Origin: Acetobacteraceae bacterium
Lineage (GTDB): Bacteria; Pseudomonadota; Alphaproteobacteria; Acetobacterales; Acetobacteraceae
DNA: 5,700 nt
NCBI GenBank assembly: GCA_947446625.1
Contig: CANFIE010000277.1
Coordinates: 1 to 5,700, forward strand
Reading direction: 5' to 3'
The translations under genes and the position numbers were made by a program. Below the pieces are notes generated by a model. That model did not search any database, was not told the origin of the DNA, and was given only the letters and a program-made list of their open reading frames with translations. Below, piece by piece: positions 1-5,498 of the stretch. Every line of letters starts with the position of its first letter. Position 1 is the stretch's first letter.

Positions 1-92
1 CGCCCACGCCCCCACCCCGGCTATTTGTCCGAACCCCGCACCGCCCCCTTTCGCCGCCGCCGGCTTGGTGGCAAGCATCCCGGCCAGCGGTG

Positions 93-98
93 AAGGAG
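93..98 (+). promoter_or_regulatory. Strong ribosome binding site of the dihydroorotase gene
   Basis: AAGGAG lies seven bases before the ATG at 106, a near-perfect Shine-Dalgarno match at good spacing, and it fixes the start of the dihydroorotase. A TGA at 91-93 overlaps its first base; it closes a frame that is open from position 1, so the site could also sit at an operon junction. A small hairpin, GCTTG (63-67) with CAAGC (72-76) around a GTGG loop, lies just upstream and may be chance. Confidence 0.8.
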
Positions 99-105
99 AC
101 CCCCG

Positions 106-1425
106 ATGGCGGCTTATGATCTGATCCTGCGCGGCGGCGCCTGCGTGCTGCCCTGGGGCATTGAAACCACCGATGTCGGCGTTCGCGCCGGCCGCATCGC
201 CGCCCTGGGCGACCTGCGGCTGGACAGCGCGGCGCAGGAGATCGACGCCCGTGGCCTGCACGTGCTGCCCGGCCTCATCGACGCCCATGTCCACCTGCGC
301 GACCCCGGTGACCCGGCGGTGGAAAACCTCTCGGACGGCACCAAGGGCGCCATCCTGGGCGGCCTGACCACGGTGTTCGACATGCCGAACACCGCCCCTT
401 CCGTCACCGACAAGCCCCGGCTGGACTGGAAGCGTGACTACATCAACGGCACCGCCTGGTGCGACGTGGGCATGTATGTCGGCGCCAGCATGAACAACAT
501 CTCGGAACTCGCCCGGCTTGAGGCCGAGCCGAATGTCTGCGCCATCAAGGTCTTCGCCGGCTCCTCCACCGGAGACCTGTTGATTGCCGACGATGTCAGC
601 CTGGAAGCGGTCATGCTCTCCGGCCATCGCCGCATCTGCTACCATTCCGAGGATGAGTTCCGCCTGCAGGCCCGCAAGCCGGACTTCACCAGCGGCATGC
701 CGCACCGTAACCACGCCATTTGGCGCGACGTGGAATGCGCCTTCCTCGGCACCCGCCGGCTGATGGCCATTGCCCGCAAGACCAACCGCCCGGCGCATAT
801 CCTGCACGTCTCCACCGCCGAGGAGCTGGAATACCTGGCCGAGTTCCGCGACATCTGCACCGTGGAAGTGCTGCTGAACCACCTGACCCAGACCGACGAG
901 GCCTATGATCGCCTGGGCGGCTACGCGGTGATGAACCCGCCCATTCGCGACCAGCGCCACATGGATGCCGCCTGGGCTGCCGTGCGCAACGGCACGGTGG
1001 ATGTGGTCGGCTCCGACCACGCGCCGCACAGCCGCGCCGCCAAGGAACGCCCTTGGCCCGACTGCGCCGCGGGGCTGACCGGCGTGCAGACGATCGTGCC
1101 CATCATGCTGGACCATGTGAATGCCGGCCGCCTGCCGCTGACCCGCCTGGTGGACCTGATGTGCGCCGGACCCGCCCGGGTGTACGGCGCGCTGAACAAG
1201 GGCCGCCTGGCCACGGGCTATGACGCCGACTTCACCCTGGTGGACATGAAGAAGCAGCGCACCATCGAGGAAAGCTGGATCGTCTCGCCCTGCGGCTGGA
1301 CCCCCTTTGCCGGCCACCACTGCACCGGCTGGCCGATGATGACGGTGATTCGCGGCCAGGTGGCGATGCGCGAGGACGAGGTGCTGGGCACGCCGCAGGG
1401 CAAGGCGGTGCGCTTCGCGCGCTAA
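106..1425 (+). CDS. pyrC: Dihydroorotase (amidohydrolase superfamily)
   Basis: 439-residue cytoplasmic metal-dependent cyclic amidohydrolase. It most likely interconverts N-carbamoyl-L-aspartate and L-dihydroorotate, the third step of de novo pyrimidine synthesis. Seen in the sequence: the HxH metal site in DAHVHLRDPG (H61, H63, substrate-type R65); the FDMPNTAP signature (91-98); K148 in AIKVFAG, the likely carboxylated bridging lysine; H180 in YHSED; H231 and H234 in HILHVS; NPPIR (277-281); and D304/H305 in GSDHAPHS. The length fits the long dihydroorotase/allantoinase/hydantoinase type rather than the roughly 350-residue E. coli PyrC type. All expected ligands are present, so it looks active. 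The start is fixed by AAGGAG seven bases upstream. Its TAA overlaps the stop of the convergent lipoprotein gene. Allantoinase or dihydropyrimidinase are less likely alternatives; the MPNTAP motif and HLRDPG favour dihydroorotase. Confidence 0.93.
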   Translation: MAAYDLILRGGACVLPWGIETTDVGVRAGRIAALGDLRLDSAAQEIDARGLHVLPGLIDAHVHLRDPGDPAVENLSDGTKGAILGGLTTVFDMPNTAPSVTDKPRLDWKRDYINGTAWCDVGMYVGASMNNISELARLEAEPNVCAIKVFAGSSTGDLLIADDVSLEAVMLSGHRRICYHSEDEFRLQARKPDFTSGMPHRNHAIWRDVECAFLGTRRLMAIARKTNRPAHILHVSTAEELEYLAEFRDICTVEVLLNHLTQTDEAYDRLGGYAVMNPPIRDQRHMDAAWAAVRNGTVDVVGSDHAPHSRAAKERPWPDCAAGLTGVQTIVPIMLDHVNAGRLPLTRLVDLMCAGPARVYGALNKGRLATGYDADFTLVDMKKQRTIEESWIVSPCGWTPFAGHHCTGWPMMTVIRGQVAMREDEVLGTPQGKAVRFAR

Positions 1426-1742
1426 GGGGCAAACCCCAGCCGGGGCCAGGGGCGGGATTGCCGCTCGGGTGGCGGCGGGGCCGGCGTGTCGGCCAACCCG
1501 CGCTGCGCGGGCAGGGCGGGGGGTGGCTCCTGCCAGCAATCCACCGCCCCCCGGCTGCGGGTACAAAAGGGCGGCGGCGCCGGTGGCGCGGCCGGCGCCA
1601 GGCAGTAGGGCAGGCCCTGTTGCAGGTGCAGGGCGGAACAATCCCGCCCGGTGGCACCGCCCAGCAGGGCGTCCGGCAGGGTGGTGCCGCAGCCCGGCAG
1701 GGCCAAGTGCAGCAACAATATCAGGGCTAAGTTTGGGCGCAT
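1422..1742 (-). CDS. Small cysteine-containing lipoprotein of unknown function
   Basis: 106 residues read on the minus strand. The N-terminus (MRPN, then a hydrophobic run rich in Leu to residue 15) ends in a lipobox L15-P16-G17-C18, so C18 should be lipidated and the protein anchored in the periplasm. The mature part has four more cysteines (C35, C47, C60, C69), enough for two disulfides, within DCSALHLQQGLPYC and PPFCTRSRGAVDCW. The rest is proline-rich. I have an unverified memory of similar small proteins with an FCTRSLGxVDCW-like core in Rhodospirillales; I know no function. Coding is supported by the intact signal peptide and lipobox and a GC-rich third position in this frame. The gene converges on the dihydroorotase gene with a four-base stop overlap (CTAA). 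It has no clear Shine-Dalgarno. Overlapping open frames on the plus strand here show no recognisable protein. Confidence 0.78.
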   Translation of the reverse strand: MRPNLALILLLHLALPGCGTTLPDALLGGATGRDCSALHLQQGLPYCLAPAAPPAPPPFCTRSRGAVDCWQEPPPALPAQRGLADTPAPPPPERQSRPWPRLGFAP

Positions 1743-1750
1743 GGCGCCAT
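1741..1750. repeat. 10-bp perfect palindrome at a start codon
   Basis: ATGGCGCCAT is identical to its reverse complement. It covers two bases of the minus-strand lipoprotein start codon and lies in the gap between the divergent lipoprotein and TPR genes. It could be an operator half-site or chance in GC-rich DNA; nothing else in the sequence decides this. Confidence 0.35.
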
Positions 1751-1766
1751 CTGGCCCGCTTCGGGC

Positions 1767-1795
1767 TTAACGCCCCCCCAACACAAGGGTATAGG
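1767..1795 (+). promoter_or_regulatory. Putative sigma70-type promoter for the yfgM-bamB-der block
   Basis: TTAACG (1767-1772; four of six matches to TTGACA) and TATAGG (1790-1795; four of six to TATAAT) are separated by exactly 17 bases in the only plus-strand intergenic gap before the TPR gene. Transcription would begin near 1802 and give a leader of about 48 bases before the GTG at 1850. The match is moderate, but the spacing and position are what a promoter for this gene group needs. No equally good candidate was found for the divergent minus-strand gene. Confidence 0.4.
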
Positions 1796-1839
1796 GGCCA
1801 TTCTGGTCAGGCCTGCGCCCCGCTTGGGGTGGCCCATTC

Positions 1840-1845
1840 GGGGAA
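1840..1845 (+). promoter_or_regulatory. Ribosome binding site deciding a GTG start
   Basis: GGGGAA lies four bases upstream of the GTG at 1850. Spacing is short but workable. It supports initiation at this GTG rather than at the in-frame GTG at 1829 or at starts still further upstream that would run antisense through the lipoprotein gene. The site sits inside a weak inverted repeat, ATTC (1836-1839) and GAAT (1843-1846). Confidence 0.5.
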
Positions 1846-1849
1846 TACC

Positions 1850-2500
1850 GTGTCCGATATTTTCGACGAGGTTGATGAGGAACTCCGCGCAGACCGCGCG
1901 CAGCAATTCCTCAAGCGGTACGGCACCTGGATCGCCGGGGCCATGATGCTCGTCGTGCTGGGCGTGGCTGGCCAGCAGGGTTGGCGCTGGTGGGAGAATC
2001 GCAAGGCCGCCCAGGCCGCCGAGGCCTTCCTGGCCGCCGGCGCCGCCGCCGCCCTGCCCACCACTGATGCCAAGGTGGCGGCCGAAGCCTTCACCGCCCT
2101 GCTGCCGGAAGCGCCGGCCGGCTACCGCACCCTGGCCCGGCTGCGCGCCGCGGCGCTCACCGCCACGGCCGGTGACACCGCCGCCGCCCTGGCGCAGTGG
2201 GACGCCCTTTCCAAGGATACCGGCACCGAGGCGCTGTACCGCGACCTCGCCAGCCTGCTCTGGGGCCTGCATGCCCTGGGCACGGTGGAGCCGGCACAGA
2301 TCGAACAGCGCCTGGCGCCGCTTGCGGTGCCCACCAACCCCTGGCATGCCTCGGTGCAGGAAGTGCGGGCCCTGGCCGCGCTGCAACGGGGCGACCAGGC
2401 GGCGGCCCGCCAGGGGCTGCAAGCCCTGGCCAATGACGTGACCGCGCCGCAGGGCGTAAGGGAAAGGGCCGGCCGGCTGCTCGCCGGCCTTGGCGGCTGA
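1850..2500 (+). CDS. YfgM-like inner-membrane TPR protein (ancillary SecYEG translocon subunit family)
   Basis: 216 residues from a GTG start. The protein begins MSDIFDEVDEELRADRAQQF, then one membrane segment at about residues 27-45 (WIAGAMMLVVLGVAGQQGW) followed by RWWENRK. The remainder is an Ala/Leu-rich helical domain (about 50-216) with TPR-like helix pairs. This matches the plan of E. coli YfgM (about 206 residues: short cytoplasmic N-tail, one TM ending near GWRYW, periplasmic TPR domain), a protein reported to contact SecYEG and periplasmic chaperones. The acidic MSDIF-EVDE-L opening is typical, from memory, of alphaproteobacterial members. The same frame stays open upstream to about 1469, but that part is Arg/Pro/Gly-rich, lies opposite the lipoprotein gene and should not be annotated. 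The bamB-like gene starts 27 bases downstream, as in E. coli yfgM-bamB, so co-transcription is likely. Confidence 0.88.
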   Translation: MSDIFDEVDEELRADRAQQFLKRYGTWIAGAMMLVVLGVAGQQGWRWWENRKAAQAAEAFLAAGAAAALPTTDAKVAAEAFTALLPEAPAGYRTLARLRAAALTATAGDTAAALAQWDALSKDTGTEALYRDLASLLWGLHALGTVEPAQIEQRLAPLAVPTNPWHASVQEVRALAALQRGDQAAARQGLQALANDVTAPQGVRERAGRLLAGLGG

Positions 2501-2527
2501 CCAATCAGGCAAGGACGGAAGATCCCC

Positions 2528-3868
2528 ATGCGCACCTTGAATCGCCGCGCTGCCCTGATGGGCGCCGCTGGTCTGCTCGCCGCCTGCGACACCGTGCGGG
2601 ACGCCGCCGACTACGTGCTGGAGGACCGCAAGGTTCCCCTGGCCGGAGAGCGCCGGGCGGTGCTGACAGAAGACAAGCCGTTGACGGTGGATGAGGGCGC
2701 CAACGCCGCCGTGACGCTGCCAGCCCCCACCCCGCGGGCCGACTGGCTGCAGGTTGGTGGTGGCCTGTCGCATGCTCCGGGCAACCCGGTGCTGGGCGCC
2801 CAGTTGGGTGAGGCATGGCGTACCTCGGTGGGCGCCGGTTCCACCTATCGGCGCCGCATGGTGGCGCAGCCGGTCTCGGATGGCCGGACGATCTACGTGG
2901 CGGATGCCGAGGGCGAAGTCTCGGCCGTGGACGTGGCCACGGGCCGGCGCGGCTGGCGCTTCGACACCACCCCGAAGGAGGATTCCGACGGCCAGTTGGG
3001 CGGTGGTCTGGCCCTGGCCGATGGTGTGCTCTACGCCACCACCGGCCTGGCCGAGGCGATGGCGCTGGACCCCACCAATGGCAGCGTGAAGTGGCGCGTG
3101 CGCCTGCCGGCCCCGGCGCGTGGCGCCCCCACGGTGGCGGGCGGTCGCATCTTCGTGCCGACCATCGACAACCATGTGCATGCGCTGAAGACCGCCGATG
3201 GCGAGAAGATCTGGTCCTATCGGGGCCAGACCATCGCCGCCATGGCCCTGGGCCTGCCGGCCCCGGCGGTTGAGGGCGATACCGTGGTGCTCGGCCTGGC
3301 TTCCGGCGAAGTGGCCGCGGTGCGCGCCACCGATGGCCGTGCCCTGTGGACCGAGGCGCTGGGTTCGGCCCGTGGCACCAGCCTGGCCGAAATCTCGGGC
3401 GTTTCCGGCCTGCCGGTCATCGACCGCGGCCGCGTCTTCATCACCGCCCAGGGCGGCAGCACCGTGGCGCTGGACCTGCGCTCGGGCCGCCGGCTGTGGG
3501 AGCGTGACGTGCCCAGCCCGGAAACCCCCTGGGTGGTGGGAGACTGGGTTTTCGTGCGCACCAACAACATGGAACTGGTCTGCTTCGGCCGGAATGACGG
3601 GCGCATCCGCTGGGTGCGGGCGCTGCCGCGCTGGCGGGATGAGGCACGTAGGCGCGACCCCATCGTGTGGAGCGGCCCGATCGTGGCCGGGGGCCGCATC
3701 TTCATCACCGGCAACAATGCCGAGATGCTGGAACTGGCGGCGGCGAATGGCGAGCCGATCAGCCGGTTGCGGCTTTCCGCCCCCACGCTGCTGGCGCCCA
3801 TGGTGTTCAACAGTACATTGTTCCTGCTGACCGAGGACGCCACCCTGGTGGCCGTGCGCGGCATATAG
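2528..3868 (+). CDS. bamB: BamB-like outer-membrane assembly lipoprotein (PQQ-like beta-propeller)
   Basis: 446 residues. The N-terminus MRTLNRRAALMGAAGLLAAC is a lipoprotein signal with lipobox L17-A18-A19-C20; the RR at 6-7 is only weakly Tat-like. After a linker (about 21-95) come PQQ-type propeller repeats of the form (V)xGGRIFVxxxxGxVxALDxxxGxxxW, at about residues 113-146, 160-192, 199-232, 244-277, 294-327, 334-367 and 383-416, with a last partial blade at 423-445. The partial blade is probably closed by strand GEAWRTSV near residue 100, giving the eight blades of BamB. BamB is the accessory scaffold that helps BamA insert outer-membrane beta-barrels. Position between the yfgM-like gene and der matches E. 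coli. GGAAGA (2517-2522) five bases before ATG serves as ribosome binding site. Asp21 at +2 is unusual for an outer-membrane lipoprotein. A PQQ dehydrogenase is excluded by size and missing catalytic regions. Confidence 0.87.
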   Translation: MRTLNRRAALMGAAGLLAACDTVRDAADYVLEDRKVPLAGERRAVLTEDKPLTVDEGANAAVTLPAPTPRADWLQVGGGLSHAPGNPVLGAQLGEAWRTSVGAGSTYRRRMVAQPVSDGRTIYVADAEGEVSAVDVATGRRGWRFDTTPKEDSDGQLGGGLALADGVLYATTGLAEAMALDPTNGSVKWRVRLPAPARGAPTVAGGRIFVPTIDNHVHALKTADGEKIWSYRGQTIAAMALGLPAPAVEGDTVVLGLASGEVAAVRATDGRALWTEALGSARGTSLAEISGVSGLPVIDRGRVFITAQGGSTVALDLRSGRRLWERDVPSPETPWVVGDWVFVRTNNMELVCFGRNDGRIRWVRALPRWRDEARRRDPIVWSGPIVAGGRIFITGNNAEMLELAAANGEPISRLRLSAPTLLAPMVFNSTLFLLTEDATLVAVRGI

Positions 3869-3876
3869 CGGCAGCC

Positions 3877-3907
3877 CCGGCCCTGGGAGTTTCTCTCCCT
3901 GGGCCGG
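3877..3907 (+). terminator. Long hairpin just after bamB
   Basis: CCGGCCC-T-GGGAG (3877-3889) pairs with CTCCC-T-GGGCCGG (3895-3907): 12 base pairs with one T-T mismatch around the loop TTTCT. Two more pairs (AG 3873-3874 with CT 3908-3909) form after a two-base bulge. It starts eight bases after the bamB stop. No T-run follows, so it is either a 3'-end stabilising structure or half of a tandem terminator with the next hairpin. Confidence 0.55.
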
Positions 3908-3926
3908 CTTGCACACAACCAGGGCA

Positions 3927-3957
3927 GCCCGGCCATGCGTAATGGCTGGGCGCTTTT
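3927..3957 (+). terminator. Rho-independent-like terminator or attenuator between bamB and der
   Basis: GCCCGGCCAT (3927-3936) pairs with ATGGCTGGGC (3942-3951) over ten positions including one G-U, with loop GCGTA. After two bases comes TTTT (3954-3957). The form is that of an intrinsic terminator, though the T-run is short and interrupted. It ends 27 bases before the der ATG, so partial read-through into der is more likely than full termination unless der has a promoter in that small space. Confidence 0.55.
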
Positions 3958-3984
3958 GCTGGCGCTTTCTGCTAAGTGGCAGAG

Positions 3985-5358
3985 ATGCTTCCTCTCGTTG
4001 CCATCCTCGGCCGACCCAATGTCGGCAAATCCACCCTGTTCAACCGCCTGGTTGGCCGCAAAATCGCCATTGTGGACGACACGCCCGGCGTGACCCGCGA
4101 CCGCAAGGAGGCGGATGCGAATATCGGCGGCCGCCAGGTGCGGCTGGTGGATACCGCCGGGCTGGAGGAGGCCGACCCCGAGACCATCCCCGGCCGCATG
4201 CGCGCTTCCAGCGAGGAGGCGCTGCGCCAGGCCAGTTTGGCGATCTTCGTGGTTGATGTCCGCGCCGGGCTGACCGCCTCGGACCGCGCCTTCGCCAAGT
4301 GGCTGCGCCGGCAAAAGACCCCGGTGCTGCTGGTGGGCAACAAGGCCGAGGGGCGCGGCGGCGGCAATTTGAGCCTGGAGCTTTACGAACTCGGCCTGGG
4401 CGACCCCATCCCGCTCTCCGCCGAGCATGGCGAAGGCATGTCGATTCTGCATGTGGAGGTGGCGCAGGCGCTGCCGCCGGAAGCCGAGCCGGAGCCCGAG
4501 CCGGAAGACGAGAATGAGGAAGGCGGCGGCTGGGACCCCAACCGGCCGCTGCGCATTGCCATTGTAGGCCGCCCGAATGCCGGCAAATCCACCCTGCTGA
4601 ACGCGCTGCTGGGCGAGGACCGGATGATCACCGGGCCGGAGCCGGGGCTGACGCGTGACGCGGTGGCGGTGGAATGGCGCGACCATACCGGCGGGCTGGT
4701 GCGGCTGGTGGACACGGCGGGCATGCGCAAGAAGGCCCGGGTGGAGCAGAAGCTGGAAGTGATGAGCGTGGGCGCCAGCATCGCCGCGCTGAAGGAAGCC
4801 GAGGTTTGCATTCTGGTGGTGGATGCGCTGCTGGGCATGGACGAGCAGGATTTGCGCATTGCCCGCCTGGCCGAGCGTGAAGGCCGCGCCGTGGTGATTG
4901 CACTGAACAAGTGGGACGCGGTGGATGACCGCGCTGCTGCCGGCCGGGCGGTGGGCGATACGCTGATGGCCTCGCTGGCGCAGATGCGCGGCATTTCGGT
5001 GGTGCCGCTTTCGGCCGCCACCGGCCGCGGCGTGGAAAAGCTGATGCCGATGGTGCGGCATGTGTATTCGCTGTGGAATCGCCGGGTGCCGACCGGCGAG
5101 TTGAACCGCTGGTTCGAGCATGCACGCGACAAGCATCCGCCGCCGTTGGTGGAGGGCAAGCGGATCAAGCTGCGCTACGCCACCATGCCCAAGGCGCGGC
5201 CGCCGACCATTGCGGTGTTCGGCACCCGGGCGGAGATGATGCCGGAGGATTGGCGGCGGTACTTGGTGAACAGCTTCCGCGAGCAGTTCACCATGCCGGG
5301 GGTGCCGGTGCGGGTGAATTTCCGTGGCACCAGCAACCCGTATGAAGACGAGGACTGA
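3985..5358 (+). CDS. der: Ribosome biogenesis GTPase Der (EngA)
   Basis: 457-residue double GTPase required for 50S subunit maturation. Domain 1: GRPNVGKS (9-16), T37 in the PGVTRD switch, DTAG (56-59), NKAE (119-122, Glu in place of the usual Asp), SAEH (145-148). An acidic linker (about 164-182, EPEPEPEDENEE) leads to domain 2: GRPNAGKS (195-202), PGLTRD, DTAGMRKK (243-250), NKWD (308-311), SAAT (343-346). A KH-like RNA-binding domain (about 360-457) ends in FREQF..PGVPVRV and GTSNPY. The length is normal for the family. ATG at 3985 gives MLPLVAILGRPNVGKS, parallel to the MVPVVALVGRPNVGKS opening of E. coli Der. A GTG three codons earlier (3976), directly after an in-frame TAA, is the only other possible start. 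The Shine-Dalgarno is weak (AGTGG, 3975-3979). It is the third gene of the yfgM-bamB-der order, separated from bamB by 116 bases with two hairpins. Confidence 0.97.
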   Translation: MLPLVAILGRPNVGKSTLFNRLVGRKIAIVDDTPGVTRDRKEADANIGGRQVRLVDTAGLEEADPETIPGRMRASSEEALRQASLAIFVVDVRAGLTASDRAFAKWLRRQKTPVLLVGNKAEGRGGGNLSLELYELGLGDPIPLSAEHGEGMSILHVEVAQALPPEAEPEPEPEDENEEGGGWDPNRPLRIAIVGRPNAGKSTLLNALLGEDRMITGPEPGLTRDAVAVEWRDHTGGLVRLVDTAGMRKKARVEQKLEVMSVGASIAALKEAEVCILVVDALLGMDEQDLRIARLAEREGRAVVIALNKWDAVDDRAAAGRAVGDTLMASLAQMRGISVVPLSAATGRGVEKLMPMVRHVYSLWNRRVPTGELNRWFEHARDKHPPPLVEGKRIKLRYATMPKARPPTIAVFGTRAEMMPEDWRRYLVNSFREQFTMPGVPVRVNFRGTSNPYEDED

Positions 5359-5361
5359 GTT

Positions 5362-5380
5362 TGGGCGCGGGAACCGCCCA
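5362..5380 (+). other. Hairpin directly after der
   Basis: TGGGCG (5362-5367) pairs perfectly with CGCCCA (5375-5380) around a seven-base loop, starting three bases after the der stop; two G-U pairs can extend it outward. It lacks a T-run and is followed at once by the 27-bp repeat, so it may be a 3'-end stabiliser ahead of the terminator. Confidence 0.45.
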
Positions 5381-5383
5381 GGG

Positions 5384-5410
5384 GGCGTTTCCGCCTAAGC
5401 CGATCAGGCT
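5384..5410. repeat. 27-bp structured repeat, copy 1
   Basis: GGCGTTTCCGCCT, then AA, then GCCGATCAGGCT. It agrees with copy 2 (5442-5468) at 25 of 27 positions. Each copy can fold into two small hairpins: GGCG-TTTC-CGCC, then a five-pair stem around loop GATCA. In this copy the second hairpin is followed by a T-run and doubles as the der terminator. Possibly a short interspersed intergenic element; whether it recurs in the genome cannot be seen here. Confidence 0.8.
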
Positions 5411-5419
5411 TTTTTATTT
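5397..5419 (+). terminator. Rho-independent terminator of der
   Basis: AAGCC (5397-5401) pairs with GGCTT (5407-5411) around loop GATCA and is followed by TTTT, A, TTT. The upstream hairpin GGCG-TTTC-CGCC (5384-5395) can stack next to it. The stem is short, but the T-run in otherwise GC-rich DNA 40 bases after the der stop makes this the most convincing terminator in the window. It separates the yfgM-bamB-der block from the amidase gene. Confidence 0.65.
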
Positions 5420-5441
5420 GAGAGACTGATTCACGGCCTGC

Positions 5442-5468
5442 GGCGTTTCCGCCTGGGCCGATCAGGCT
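5442..5468. repeat. 27-bp structured repeat, copy 2
   Basis: Second copy, starting 58 bases after the start of copy 1. It differs only in GG (5455-5456) for AA. The base after the repeat is C (5469) instead of T, so the second stem stays paired as GGGCC/GGCTC with one G-U. No T-run follows, so this copy is unlikely to terminate transcription. It lies 30 bases before the amidase start and may be in its leader or promoter region. Confidence 0.8.
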
Positions 5469-5486
5469 CTAGCATGTGGCGTTGCC

Positions 5487-5492
5487 GAGGAG
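5487..5492 (+). promoter_or_regulatory. Strong ribosome binding site of the amidase gene
   Basis: GAGGAG lies six bases before the ATG at 5499 and fixes that start. The upstream ATG at 5474 is out of frame with it. I see no convincing -35/-10 pair between the der terminator and this site: TTGAGA (5418-5423) resembles a -35 box but has no -10 at the right distance. Confidence 0.75.
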
Positions 5493-5498
5493 CGCCGC

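Noticed and set aside
1426..1437. GGGG-CAAA-CCCC as a pyrC terminator
   Set aside because: Only four pairs, no T-run, and inside the convergent lipoprotein coding sequence.
1232..1657. 141-codon minus-strand frame overlapping the lipoprotein gene
   Set aside because: Arg/Pro/Ser-rich shadow frame that runs into the 3' end of pyrC; the neighbouring minus frame carries the lipobox and ordered cysteines.
1469..1849. N-terminal extension of the TPR protein
   Set aside because: Arg/Pro/Gly-rich translation with no homology sense, antisense to the lipoprotein gene, and a better start with ribosome site exists at 1850.
1727..3916. 729-codon open frame on the minus strand across the TPR and bamB genes
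   Set aside because: It is the mirror of well-supported plus-strand genes in GC-rich DNA. The translation is His/Gly/Gln/Arg-rich with no recognisable domain, whereas the plus strand shows a propeller and a lipobox.
3217..5136. 639-codon open frame on the minus strand across bamB and der
   Set aside because: It lies antisense to the unmistakable GTPase motifs of Der. The translation is low-complexity and has no family character.
5418..5475. Promoter for the amidase gene (TTGAGA with TAGCAT)
   Set aside because: The two boxes are far too distant, and no acceptable -10 lies 16-18 bases after TTGAGA.
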